64,000 bases of DNA from an uncultured Bacilli bacterium (GTDB lineage: Bacteria; Bacillota_I; Bacilli_A; RF39; UBA660): assembly GCA_934162125.1 (NCBI GenBank), contig CAKPHU010000001.1, positions 62,001 through 126,000 of the forward strand, read 5' to 3'. Below are positions 15,745 to 24,800 of the stretch, piece after piece. The position numbers and the translations under genes are program-made. The stretch's first letter is position 1, and every line of letters starts with the position of its first letter. The notes below the pieces were generated by a model that was given only the letters and a program-made list of their open reading frames with translations, was not told where the DNA came from and searched no databases.

Positions 15745-16650
15745 CTACCCATTTGTATTAGTTTTTACATTTTCAAAGTTAATGATGGTTCCATTACTTT
15801 TAGCAATAATAGTTCCAAGCTCATCTGTACGATAAACTTTTACATCTTTTTTGGCAAGCCTATTTAGTGTTTCTGTGTTTGGATGAGAATATGAGTTGTC
15901 TTTTCCAACAGAAATAACAGCATATTTAGGATTTACTTTTTCAAGAAATCTATTTGATGTTGAAGTTTTAGAACCATGATGGCCAACTTTCAAAACATCA
16001 CTTTGGATGGACTTATCTAAAATAGTATTTTCAATTTTACTTGAAGCATCTCCCATAAATAAGAAAGAAGTAGTGTTGTATTTTAACTTTAAAACTATGG
16101 AAGTATCATTTAAATTTGATTCATCACTATTTACTGATAAAACTGTAAAAGTTGTGGGAACTTCTGCTTGTAATTCAAGAGTCTCACCAGTAGTTGGAGT
16201 CTTAAAAGTTACTTTATTATTCTCTAAAGCTGTTAATACATCTTCAAATGTTTTGGTAGTTGTGATAGCATCTGGCATATAGAAATTCTTAATCTTAAAA
16301 TTATTAATAATGTCGTCCATACCACCAATGTGATCTTCATGGGCATGAGTTGCGAAGACATATTCAAATTCTTTAATGCCTAAACTTTCAAAATATTTAA
16401 CTAATAAAGGTCCATCTTCATTATTTCCAGCATCTATTAAAGCATACTTGCCATCATTCTCGATTAAAGTACAATCTGCTTGACCAACATCTATAAATGA
16501 GACAGTTAAAGAAGCAGAAGTTGATTCTGATCCCTTATTGATACTAGTTCCAGCATCTTCCGTATTTGGATTAAAGTTATTATAGAAAAAGTAACTTACT
16601 ACAAGAATTAAAAATACTATTAATTTTTTAGGATCTTTTTTCTTTGACAT
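15745..16650 (-). CDS. ComEC/Rec2-like secreted MBL-fold hydrolase
   Basis: A 301-residue protein with an N-terminal membrane anchor (residues 9-23), a Ser/Thr linker, then a metallo-beta-lactamase fold. THAHEDHIGGMDDI near residue 101 is the HxHxDH metal site; FMGDASSKIE and VGHHGSKTSTS are the remaining ligands. This is the stand-alone counterpart of the ComEC C-terminal domain, so extracytoplasmic nuclease or phosphodiesterase activity is likely. Its ATG shares one base with the repeat protein's TAA (TAATG), indicating translational coupling. Confidence 0.85.
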   Translation of the reverse strand: MSKKKDPKKLIVFLILVVSYFFYNNFNPNTEDAGTSINKGSESTSASLTVSFIDVGQADCTLIENDGKYALIDAGNNEDGPLLVKYFESLGIKEFEYVFATHAHEDHIGGMDDIINNFKIKNFYMPDAITTTKTFEDVLTALENNKVTFKTPTTGETLELQAEVPTTFTVLSVNSDESNLNDTSIVLKLKYNTTSFLFMGDASSKIENTILDKSIQSDVLKVGHHGSKTSTSNRFLEKVNPKYAVISVGKDNSYSHPNTETLNRLAKKDVKVYRTDELGTIIAKSNGTIINFENVKTNTNG

Positions 16651-18215
16651 TATTTACTACCTTGAGTACTAGTACTCTCTTTTCCTTTCTTGTATTCAAC
16701 ATAAGCACTGTGATACTTATCAATTAACTCACTCTTAGTTAGACCTTCTTCACTTTCAAATCTCTTAGAACCAGCAAATAATTTAAAATAGTTGTTTTCA
16801 TTAAAAATATATCCTTTATCGGTATAATAACGATAACGACAATATGTTAATTCTGGTCCTTGCATTAGACGATTTGGATGAAAAGAAATAGACTCATTTG
16901 AAATACCACAATCATTCATTACTTGAACTTTCTCTTTAATACTATCTTCTCCATAACCAAAAAGCGTTGGGACAGCAACGGTCATTCTTCGAACTACTTC
17001 CATATCACCAAAAATTGTGGTTAAAGTAGTTAGTCTGTTTGTTAAGTTTGTTTTTGCCAAGGTTAATAAAGTGGCATAACTGTTTTCCATTTTTATGACT
17101 TCTTCATATGAATAACCACTTTTTACTAAAGCTTCAATTTTTCCTTTAATACCATCGATCCCTACAGTATATAATCCTGGTGCTCTAGATGTAGCACGAA
17201 CTACTTCTTTTTTAGTTAGTCCTAGCGAAACAAGATCACTAAAACTTGTCTCAATCTTGGATGTTGAATGTGTATATATCGTTGGGAGTGTCTTAGTTAT
17301 TTTATGAATTTGATCAGGATTATATCCTAGATCTATTAGTGTGTTATACTTGTCCGTAATTCTTTCAGATGGAAGACCTATCATAGTTGGAGCTTTACTA
17401 AACATATCAATGGCTTCATCTTTAGAATATCCAAGTTGTTCAAACTGATCAATACGAGAAGTAATAATTTCTTTATCCAAAATTATAAAATTTGGAGCTT
17501 TAACAAGAATTTTAAGGGCTTTACTTTTGTTATAACCTAATCCCATAACAAAGTCTATTCGATCCTCTATTCTTTTTTTAGAAAAGCCGTAAACACTAGG
17601 ACAATATGAAGTCATCTTTAAAATTTGTTCACGAGTAAAACCACAATCTATAATATTTTTATATTTATTACTAATAGTTGTATCAAGTAAAGTAATAAGT
17701 TTTGGATAGCGATAAAGCATTTTAAAAATAGCACTTTCACTATAGCCTAATGAAGCTAGGGCAATAATACATTTTTGCCAACAATCGTCAGGTACTGAAT
17801 ATATTTCTGGACAATAATTAGCCATCTTAAGAGCTTGTTCGTCATTATATCCTAAGCTTCTAATAATTTCTCTTCGTTTGGCAACTGTAGCTGGACTATT
17901 AGTGTAGACAACTGGTTCATCTAATAATATTTCAATTGTATCTTCATATGAGTGACCTAGATTTCTTAAGTTGTCCATTTTATCAATTAAATTCTTTTTA
18001 CTGTAAACACATAAAAGACTTGGAGCAACAGGAATTATTTTATGTAGTTCTTCATCTGTTATACCATGTCCTTGGAAAAACTTATAATTTTCATCAATAT
18101 GAGCTAAAATGGTAGCTTCTTTTGAACGTGAGATGACATCATCTCTTAAAATTATAGCTATTTGTTCGGAATTGAAGCCTAATTCTATTAATCTTTCTCG
18201 TACTTTTTCTTTCAT
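16650..18215 (-). CDS. mTERF-like helical repeat protein
   Basis: A 521-residue protein made almost entirely of thirteen tandem helical repeats, most exactly 35 residues long, from residue about 5 to 460. A typical unit reads xxxLGYxxxxAxxMxxxxP then about 15 residues, with Leu-Gly at positions 5-6 and Pro at position 20; for example QLGYSKDEAIDMFSKAPTMI and DLGYNPDQIHKITKTLPTIY. The Pro-ended helix pairs resemble eukaryotic mTERF motifs, known for binding nucleic acid in organelles. No signal or membrane segment is visible. The last about 60 residues are different and polar. It lies 17 bases after the GH10-like gene and is coupled to the MBL gene. A DNA or RNA binding role is inferred from architecture only. 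Confidence 0.72.
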   Translation of the reverse strand: MKEKVRERLIELGFNSEQIAIILRDDVISRSKEATILAHIDENYKFFQGHGITDEELHKIIPVAPSLLCVYSKKNLIDKMDNLRNLGHSYEDTIEILLDEPVVYTNSPATVAKRREIIRSLGYNDEQALKMANYCPEIYSVPDDCWQKCIIALASLGYSESAIFKMLYRYPKLITLLDTTISNKYKNIIDCGFTREQILKMTSYCPSVYGFSKKRIEDRIDFVMGLGYNKSKALKILVKAPNFIILDKEIITSRIDQFEQLGYSKDEAIDMFSKAPTMIGLPSERITDKYNTLIDLGYNPDQIHKITKTLPTIYTHSTSKIETSFSDLVSLGLTKKEVVRATSRAPGLYTVGIDGIKGKIEALVKSGYSYEEVIKMENSYATLLTLAKTNLTNRLTTLTTIFGDMEVVRRMTVAVPTLFGYGEDSIKEKVQVMNDCGISNESISFHPNRLMQGPELTYCRYRYYTDKGYIFNENNYFKLFAGSKRFESEEGLTKSELIDKYHSAYVEYKKGKESTSTQGSK

Positions 18216-18232
18216 GTTATCATCCCTGTCTT

Positions 18233-19939
18233 TTATTTAATTATACTACTTAAAATTACTACTAACGAAATAATAATGAAGCCAATGATAATAGTTAGCA
18301 TATCATTTGAAGTATATCCTTCTTCACGGGAAGTTGCTGATTTATTATCGGAAGTGGTTTCTTTGTTTGCAGTAGTACTATTATTGTAACTTGTACCATT
18401 ATTTTTATTTCTTTGATAATTGAGTCTACTATAATGATTTAAATAGTAGATATAATTTTTATTAGGTTCTCCTTTTCTATTTACCATATGAGGAGATGGA
18501 AGACCTTTTTTAGCTCTCCATGAAATTGTTTCATTGTTATTCCATAAAATGATAGTACGTGTATCATTTACAGTGTCAGCAAATCTAATAGCTTCTTCTA
18601 GTTTAAGTCTTTTTTCAGGATCTTTATTTACTTGATAGAAATCCATTTCACTACGATGAAGATTTAGACCGGTAGAAGCATACTCTTTAGTTGTTTGGTA
18701 AATCATACGAGGAGTTATTTCTTCATAGACTGAAGAATCTTTTTCTTCCACATAGTACTCAGTATAATGTGATTGCATACCAAAACCATCTAATAGACTT
18801 CCAGTAGCTGAACTTTCATAAGACTTTATAGAATTTATAATTTTAATAATTCTACTACATTTATGAGGAAGAAACTCATTATATTCATTATAGATTAATT
18901 CGCTAGTTGGGAAATGAGTACGAACTAGTGAAAGAATCGTTGCGTACATTTGACTGCAAGCTTCATCATGATTATTGATAGCTAATGTTTTGTCAGTTGC
19001 GGAAAGGTCATCTAGATCTTTTAGAGGTTCAATACCAAAAGCTAGAGTCCATGGTGAATCACGATAAATAGATAGTCTGTCTTTACTATCAGAAGCTATT
19101 TCATTTAAAACATCAATTTGCGTAAATTGGTAAGAATTTTCAGTTGTCCATAAAGCAAGATAAGCTAAATATTGATTTATGAAACTTAAAGTTATTTGTT
19201 CTTTTTCTTCTTTTGATTTATTTTCTATGTATGGTTTTAGTGAAACCGGAAAAGCTTGATGCCAGATAATTGTGTGAAGTTTTAGTTCCTTATTGTGATC
19301 TTTAGCATAATCACAAACTATTTTAGCTCTACTTAAGTCAATGGTATTCTTATTTAAAAAATAGTTTTCTAAAAATAATGGCTCATCTTCTTTGATAGTA
19401 CGAGACATTTTTAAAGTCCATTCATCGACTATAATATCCATGTCTTGATCAATCATTTTCTTAAGACTCTTTAGGGTTTCATAATCAAGTTCTTGATAAC
19501 CATTTCCATAAAAGCTTTGTTTTAAGTCATCATATTCATTTAAAAAGCGTTCACACTTCGCATCATCATTTAAACCAGTTGTGTCTAATTTCTCTAATAT
19601 TCTAAATAGTTCAACCATTTGAAAAGTAAGTGTTTCACCAAATCTTCTGTTTTTGCGAGTAGTGCTATCCCCTACTTTTTCTTGTTCTAACTTGGTGGCA
19701 GTCATCTGATACTCTTCAGATAATTTTTCATTTTCTAAGGCATTTTTAATAGTATTAATTTTTATTTCATCAATTTCTCTTTTTACTTCGTCTAATGGTT
19801 TATTACTACGAAGATAAGTACTTATAAAGTTTTCACGACTAAACATATCAATTAGTAAAGGAAATTGACCATTTATTTCATCTATTGTGGTATTGATATA
19901 GTCAGTTACTTCTTTTTTATAATCAGAACTTTCATACAT
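18233..19939 (-). CDS. GH10-like protein with C-terminal membrane tail
   Basis: A 568-residue protein from ATG 19937-19939 after AAGGTGGTG. Residues about 190-500 match glycoside hydrolase family 10: IIWHQAFPVSLKPY, IDVLNEIASD with the acid/base Glu, DGFGMQSHYTEYY, and SEMDFYQV with the nucleophile Glu. The N-terminal 180 residues are charged and helical and lack a signal peptide. After an Asn/Thr/Ser linker a single membrane helix (NDMLTIIIGFIIISLVVILS) ends the protein, giving tail-anchored topology. Family members cut xylan-type beta-1,4 glycans. With no export signal the catalytic domain may face the cytoplasm. First gene of the five-gene operon. Confidence 0.72.
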   Translation of the reverse strand: MYESSDYKKEVTDYINTTIDEINGQFPLLIDMFSRENFISTYLRSNKPLDEVKREIDEIKINTIKNALENEKLSEEYQMTATKLEQEKVGDSTTRKNRRFGETLTFQMVELFRILEKLDTTGLNDDAKCERFLNEYDDLKQSFYGNGYQELDYETLKSLKKMIDQDMDIIVDEWTLKMSRTIKEDEPLFLENYFLNKNTIDLSRAKIVCDYAKDHNKELKLHTIIWHQAFPVSLKPYIENKSKEEKEQITLSFINQYLAYLALWTTENSYQFTQIDVLNEIASDSKDRLSIYRDSPWTLAFGIEPLKDLDDLSATDKTLAINNHDEACSQMYATILSLVRTHFPTSELIYNEYNEFLPHKCSRIIKIINSIKSYESSATGSLLDGFGMQSHYTEYYVEEKDSSVYEEITPRMIYQTTKEYASTGLNLHRSEMDFYQVNKDPEKRLKLEEAIRFADTVNDTRTIILWNNNETISWRAKKGLPSPHMVNRKGEPNKNYIYYLNHYSRLNYQRNKNNGTSYNNSTTANKETTSDNKSATSREEGYTSNDMLTIIIGFIIISLVVILSSIIK

Positions 19940-20093
19940 AATATCACACCACCTTATCATATCTATTCTTATATTATCATATTTTTTTTATTTTGCGGTA
20001 ATTAATATAGTTATTTTACTTTCTTTGACAAAATATTATAGATAAAAAAGAAACGCTGATTTATTTTCAATGTTTCTTTATGTTTTTAGGATA

Positions 20094-21338
20094 CTATTTT
20101 TCTATTAAAACTACTTTTAAGAATGTCTTTTTACCTTTTTGAAGTAAAATACTTTTATCTTTAAAGTCACTTTCAGTTATTATTTTTTCTGAATCTGTTA
20201 ATAACTCTTTGTTTAGTCTTAGACCATTTTGCGTAAGTAGTCTTCTAGCTTCACTTTTTGAAGTTAAGAACTTTATATCTACTAAGAAGTCAATAATGCT
20301 TTTGTTTAGGCTTTTAGACGTTATGTTGATGGTTGGGGCATTAACTGCAGAGATAGAACCAGAAAATAATTCTTCGGAAGCTTTTTTGGCAGCTAGAGCA
20401 TTTTCTTCACCATGAACTAATTTAGTTACTTCAAAAGCAAGTAGTTTTTTAGCTTCTCTTATATCCTTCTTACAGATAGCTTTAATTTCTTTTACTTCCA
20501 TTCTAGTGAAGAAAGTTAAGCTTCTTTCAACATCTTCATCAAAGGAATTCATCCAAGCTTGGTAAAAATCAAATACTGTTGTCTTTTCTCTTGATACCCA
20601 TAAAGTACCTGAAGCAGTTTTACCCATTTTTTCTCCATCAGCTTTAATTAATAATGGACATGTCCAACCTGCTAGATTCGGATTAGGCTCATTATTTTTT
20701 AAAGACATTTTACGAGATAAATCTACACCAGCTAGAATATTTGCCCATTGATCTGATCCACCTATTTGAAGGGTACAATTAAATTCTTTATTTAAATGTA
20801 TGAAATCAAATGCTTGCATTAGCATGTAACCCATTTCTAAGAAAGTTAGTCCTCCTGCTTGTTGACGCTTTTTGTAGCAATCAGCGGCAAGCATTGTGTT
20901 GACATTGAAAAATACGCCAACGTCACGCATAAAATCTACATATGTTTTATCACAAATCCAGTCAGCATTATCAACTATTATGGCTTTATTGTCACCATCA
21001 GTATTAATAAAGCGTTTAATTAGTTCTTTTACCTCATTTTTATTGTGTTGAACTTGTTCTTTAGTAAGCATTTTACGCATATCACTTTTACCGGTTGGAT
21101 CTCCTATTAATGCTGTGGCACCACCTATTAAGATAATACCATGATGGCCAAAATCTTGAAGCCATTTAAATAATGTTAAAGCAAAGAAGTGTCCGATATG
21201 TAAGCTATCAGCAGTTGGATCGATTCCTAAGTAAAATGTCATAGGTGGTCCATTCACAAGTCGTTTAACAGTTTCTTCATCAGTTAAATCTTTAACATAT
21301 CCTCTTTCTTTTAAAATTTCAAATAATTCTTTTTTCAT
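20094..21338 (-). CDS. tyrS: Tyrosyl-tRNA synthetase
   Basis: A 414-residue class I synthetase that charges tRNA-Tyr. LGIDPTADSLHIGHFF carries the HIGH motif near residue 45, GGSDQWANI is the tyrosine/ATP site, and EKMGKTASG is the KMSKS equivalent. The C-terminal S4-like RNA-binding domain starts near residue 345 (SKSEARRLLTQNGLRLN). I start at ATG 21336-21338 because GGAG lies seven bases upstream; a further ATG 12 bases upstream overlaps that ribosome site. Expression is governed by a T-box leader, and a Tyr-rich leader ORF overlaps the gene start. Confidence 0.95.
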   Translation of the reverse strand: MKKELFEILKERGYVKDLTDEETVKRLVNGPPMTFYLGIDPTADSLHIGHFFALTLFKWLQDFGHHGIILIGGATALIGDPTGKSDMRKMLTKEQVQHNKNEVKELIKRFINTDGDNKAIIVDNADWICDKTYVDFMRDVGVFFNVNTMLAADCYKKRQQAGGLTFLEMGYMLMQAFDFIHLNKEFNCTLQIGGSDQWANILAGVDLSRKMSLKNNEPNPNLAGWTCPLLIKADGEKMGKTASGTLWVSREKTTVFDFYQAWMNSFDEDVERSLTFFTRMEVKEIKAICKKDIREAKKLLAFEVTKLVHGEENALAAKKASEELFSGSISAVNAPTINITSKSLNKSIIDFLVDIKFLTSKSEARRLLTQNGLRLNKELLTDSEKIITESDFKDKSILLQKGKKTFLKVVLIEK

Positions 21339-21420
21339 ATTTTTCTCCATTCGTAATTGTATAGTTAATTATATTAAGATCATTATCATTATCATAATAA
21401 TAGTAATAGTCACTATCCAT
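21319..21420 (-). CDS. Tyr-rich leader peptide overlapping tyrS start
   Basis: A 33-codon ORF from ATG 21418-21420 to TGA 21319-21321. Its ribosome site GGAGGTGATTGT is the best in the region. It begins MDSDYYYYYDNDND, with five consecutive Tyr codons (TAT TAC TAT TAT TAT) and two later Tyr, and ends in EKYEKRII. It lies after the T-box terminator, so it is made only on readthrough transcripts, and its end overlaps tyrS by 20 bases in another frame. Tyr limitation could stall ribosomes here and alter tyrS initiation. That role is inferred; the ORF and its composition are seen directly. Confidence 0.65.
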   Translation of the reverse strand: MDSDYYYYYDNDNDLNIINYTITNGEKYEKRII

Positions 21421-21443
21421 ACAATCACCTCCTATAAAGAAAA

Positions 21444-21649
21444 AACATTTCATCCAAAAGGACGAAATGTTCGTGGTACCACCTTTATTCGTAATAATAG
21501 TCTTATTACCTTAATTTGATAACGGAAAAACCGATTAGAATCATCATTTGTATTTCATTAATTCACTTTTTACTTGTTCTCACCTAGCCACAAGCTCTCT
21601 TAAAAAAATATAAATTATTACTGATAATGAGTCTTCTTCTAATTAACTT
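21444..21649 (-). promoter_or_regulatory. T-box leader of tyrS
   Basis: The minus strand contains the conserved T-box antiterminator sequence GGTGGTACCACG (21472-21483). A terminator hairpin follows, AACATTTCGTCC facing GGATGAAATGTT (21444-21471), then a T-run. Upstream are a long stem I region and a candidate UAC specifier in AAATACAAATG near 21550-21557, which fits tRNA-Tyr. Uncharged tRNA-Tyr should favour the antiterminator and switch tyrS on. The exact stem I boundaries and specifier are assigned by eye. Confidence 0.92.
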
Positions 21650-21655
21650 GGTATC

Positions 21656-21684
21656 ATTGTACTATATTTTTTTAATTTTGTCAA
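21656..21684 (-). promoter_or_regulatory. Promoter of the tyrS T-box transcript
   Basis: TTGACA (21679-21684) and TACAAT (21656-21661) on the minus strand are separated by 17 bases, immediately before the T-box leader. Confidence 0.85.
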
Positions 21685-21690
21685 AAACAG

Positions 21691-21714
21691 AAAAAGCAGA
21701 ATACTCTGCTTTTA
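21691..21714 (-). terminator. Terminator after DUF805 gene
   Basis: AAAGCAGA at 21693-21700 pairs with TCTGCTTT at 21705-21712, with a T-run on the minus strand. It insulates the tyrS promoter from the upstream operon. Confidence 0.8.
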
Positions 21715-22092
21715 TACTTGTTGACCATATTGGTTGTTAGTGTTAACACTATCACTTAAATAGTATACAAGTAAAATGATTCCTCCAACGAATGGAATCA
21801 ATCCCATAAGAAGATACCAACCAGATTTGTTAATATCATGTAGTCTTCTAACGGCAATTGCTAGTGATGGAACAAAAATAGCTAAACTATAAAGTGAAGG
21901 TAGCAATGTTGATATACCTAATGATACTTCACCATTGCTATCACCAGTTAAACCGCTTATGAAACCACAAACGAAACCAATAATCATTCCTACTAAAATG
22001 TTTGCTAAAAATGTCCACCAGTAGTCAGCACGACTTGTACGCCCATTGAAATTAGCATAATTACTCCAAAACTTCTTGTACGCTTCTATCAC
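21712..22092 (-). CDS. DUF805 family membrane protein
   Basis: A 126-residue integral membrane protein. FNGRTSRADYWWTFLANIL at residues 15-33, the AVRRLHDINKSGWYLL segment near residue 80 and three to four membrane helices match DUF805. The family is widespread and uncharacterised. It begins two bases after the YfhO gene stop, so it is the second gene of that transcript, and it ends at a hairpin terminator. Its role alongside a YfhO-type protein is unknown. Confidence 0.9.
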   Translation of the reverse strand: MIEAYKKFWSNYANFNGRTSRADYWWTFLANILVGMIIGFVCGFISGLTGDSNGEVSLGISTLLPSLYSLAIFVPSLAIAVRRLHDINKSGWYLLMGLIPFVGGIILLVYYLSDSVNTNNQYGQQV

Positions 22093-22094
22093 TT

Positions 22095-24584
22095 TTATCT
22101 CCTCCTTCTTATCTTAAGATATATTATATTTATCTTTTTTGTCAAGTGGTTTGATTCACTTTTCAAAATGATTAAAGAAGAAAGTACGGCTAAGAAACTA
22201 ATGATTAGCCCTATTTTGTAGCCTGGAGAGTTGTATACTATTTCTATTTTATGATTTCCTAAAGGAACTTTGAACCCTAGGAAAGCTGTATTGACAAGTT
22301 CTTTTGAAACTTCTTTGTCATCGATATAGACAGTATAGCCTTCATCATATGGTAATGTTGTTACAAGATAAGTGTCAGTTGGAGAGATAACATTTGCGGT
22401 AATAGTACTTGTCTTTTGATTTATTGTTAAATCTGTTACATTGTCAGAAAAGTTTCTAGTTGTTTTTGGCAATGTATAAGCCCCTATATTAGTTATTTCA
22501 TAATGACCTTTAGTAATAGTAATATCTAGATCTTTGATACCTTCAGCACTATATAAAACGTATTCAAAGTTTTTATTGTTGTTGTAATAATACCACTCTT
22601 TACATGTTAATTTATTTTTAACTCCATTAATAATTATATTGGTATCTCCATTACGGCAAGAATTATCATTCTTTAGTTTAAAGGTAATGATTAGATACTT
22701 ATCAGTGATTGGTGTTTTTAAAGTATAGTGATAATTTTCTTTGTCATTGATATCTAGAGTTGTCTCTTGAAGAGGAAGTTCTAGTTTTTCAGCAAGTGTT
22801 TCTTGAACATTTGAAGAAGCATTTTTAATTATAGTATTGTTTAGAAGAGCTTCGACCTTTTGTGTTGGAGAAAGTTGTTGATAAGTTTCTACACTTATTA
22901 ATTTGCCTGCTGTATATATAATTGGATAAGCATTATCATTTTGATATAGATAGTAATTTTCCGTACTTTCTAGAAGTGTGTAGCCATAATTTAGTTCAAC
23001 TGGACTAATTATATATTTAACACCCATATAGTCGTAGAAAAGAGGATTGGTAGTGTTTGAAGTCATAAGATTGTTACGATATGTGATATTATTTAAGAAC
23101 TCTTCATTATAAAATTTATGATAGTAGGAATTGTAACCTGATGAATATATTGAAGTAAGATAAGTATTTAGATTCCATACTCTGTTCATATTTAATTCAG
23201 TATTGGTATTGGCATCTACACGGTAGAATGAATTGTCTTTTATTTTATTTATAAGTGACATAATTTCTTCATTATTATGTTCCATCTTTTGATATGCTTC
23301 TTTAGTAATATAACGAGCATTTTCATTTGATACAAAACTTGCCACTAAAAGAAGAAATATTAGAGGAATTAGAACAATGGATGTATTTTTCTTCTTTTGA
23401 TATAGATATAAAGTAGAGATTGTTAATAATAGATCAGCAATAAAAATATAAAGGTTTTTATTATGATAATTAAAAGTTATTATATAGATTATTAAGATAC
23501 TATTGACGATTAGAAGTTTTTTATAGTCAATGTTTTTATCTTTAATATTTTTTAAGAATGCAGCAAGAACATAAATATAAAGTGGAATTAATGGAATTAA
23601 GGCTTTGCCTCTTATGTATAGAAATCCATTTAAGGCATATGAAACAAATGGCAACATGGTTAAGAGAAATACTGTACTGTTTAAGAAAATAGTAGCTTTA
23701 TCTTTCTTTTTTAGACAGAAAGCACTGGTTAATGCAACTAAGAAAATAATAGTAATTCCAGCATTATAAGAATGATAAAGACTGTTCTTTATATTAAATG
23801 TTAGTAATTCTGTTATTGTTGGTGTAGCAATTTCTACTCTAGTTCCTCCTAAAATAACTTTAGCCGTTGGGATTAAAAGGAAAGCTGCAAGCATGATAGC
23901 TATCCCTACTCTAATCATGGCTTTTAGAAGTTTGGAGAAAAAGTCTTTTTTGGATGAAACATTCTTTAATATTTTATAAATTCCATAAATGGCAATAGTA
24001 ATTAATGAAGTTACGGCAAAGTAATAATTTGTTAAGATTAGTAAGAAGATACTTATGATTAGTAGAAATGATTTGTTTTCATTTAAATATTTATCTACTC
24101 CTATTAATGACAATAATAAAAATGGTAGATACCAAACAAACATTATTTGATAATGAAAGTGATATGTTAGTGGTGCGAATGATAAGAGTGCTAGAGATAG
24201 AAACAGACTAGTTTTTTCAGAAAAGTTGTTGGTAGTTAAAAATTTATATAGTAGTAGTCCTGTGGCAATGTGTAGAGCTATCCCTAAACAAGAAATATAA
24301 GTTTCCATTTTGATGAATGGTAATAGATAAGAAATTAGGATATAAGGATTAATTAGGCCATAATAACTAAAGTTAAAGATATTTTGACCAGCACCTAAAT
24401 TAAAAGCCAGGTTGGGTATTAGTTTTCCAGTTCCATAGAAAAGTTTACGGAAGTAATCTGGAATAACGGTATGTTGAGTTGACCAGTCAATACTAGATCC
24501 AAAGACATTTGATAAACCGGTTAAGGCAAAAAGAACAATTAGTCCATAGATTGTAATAATAAGATAGTTTTTTTTAGTTTTCAT
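22095..24584 (-). CDS. YfhO-family multi-pass membrane protein
   Basis: An 829-residue protein from ATG 24582-24584 after a GGAG site. It has about a dozen N-terminal hydrophobic helices (residues 5-405), a large external domain of roughly 370 residues, and a final helix followed by a short Lys/Arg tail. GSSIDWSTQHTVIPDYFRKL with the following FNLGAGQNIF segment in the first loop, and the helix layout, fit YfhO. YfhO proteins resemble GT-C glycosyltransferases and in some Bacillota are linked to glycosylation of wall polymers. The donor and acceptor are unknown here. Confidence 0.88.
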   Translation of the reverse strand: MKTKKNYLIITIYGLIVLFALTGLSNVFGSSIDWSTQHTVIPDYFRKLFYGTGKLIPNLAFNLGAGQNIFNFSYYGLINPYILISYLLPFIKMETYISCLGIALHIATGLLLYKFLTTNNFSEKTSLFLSLALLSFAPLTYHFHYQIMFVWYLPFLLLSLIGVDKYLNENKSFLLIISIFLLILTNYYFAVTSLITIAIYGIYKILKNVSSKKDFFSKLLKAMIRVGIAIMLAAFLLIPTAKVILGGTRVEIATPTITELLTFNIKNSLYHSYNAGITIIFLVALTSAFCLKKKDKATIFLNSTVFLLTMLPFVSYALNGFLYIRGKALIPLIPLYIYVLAAFLKNIKDKNIDYKKLLIVNSILIIYIITFNYHNKNLYIFIADLLLTISTLYLYQKKKNTSIVLIPLIFLLLVASFVSNENARYITKEAYQKMEHNNEEIMSLINKIKDNSFYRVDANTNTELNMNRVWNLNTYLTSIYSSGYNSYYHKFYNEEFLNNITYRNNLMTSNTTNPLFYDYMGVKYIISPVELNYGYTLLESTENYYLYQNDNAYPIIYTAGKLISVETYQQLSPTQKVEALLNNTIIKNASSNVQETLAEKLELPLQETTLDINDKENYHYTLKTPITDKYLIITFKLKNDNSCRNGDTNIIINGVKNKLTCKEWYYYNNNKNFEYVLYSAEGIKDLDITITKGHYEITNIGAYTLPKTTRNFSDNVTDLTINQKTSTITANVISPTDTYLVTTLPYDEGYTVYIDDKEVSKELVNTAFLGFKVPLGNHKIEIVYNSPGYKIGLIISFLAVLSSLIILKSESNHLTKKINIIYLKIRRRR

Positions 24585-24670
24585 AAAACGACTCCATTCA
24601 CATGTCATTTTAATATAAATTTGTGTTGATGTCTAGTTTATCTAAAATAATTATAGATGTTTACATAAAG

Positions 24671-24700
24671 AAAAAGCCAATCCGAAAGGATTGACTTTAA
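24671..24700 (-). terminator. Terminator after tRNA-Leu
   Basis: AAAGCCAATCC and GGATTGACTTT form a hairpin with one mismatch around a GAAA loop, followed by a T-run on the minus strand. It ends the tRNA transcript. Confidence 0.75.
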
Positions 24701-24708
24701 TTTCTAAG

Positions 24709-24793
24709 TGGTGCGGGTAACAGGAGTTGAACCTGCAAGCCTTGCGGCACTAGATCCTAAGTCTAGCGCGTCTGCCAATTCCGCCATACCCGC
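24709..24793 (-). tRNA. tRNA-Leu (anticodon TAG)
   Basis: An 85-base class II tRNA with encoded CCA. The acceptor GCGGGT pairs with ACCCGC, the anticodon loop ACTTAGG gives TAG, a variable arm is present (TGCCGCAAGGCTT) and the T-arm reads GGTTCAACTCC. It reads leucine CUN codons. It is second in a two-tRNA transcript. Confidence 0.95.
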
Positions 24794-24800
24794 ATTGCAA

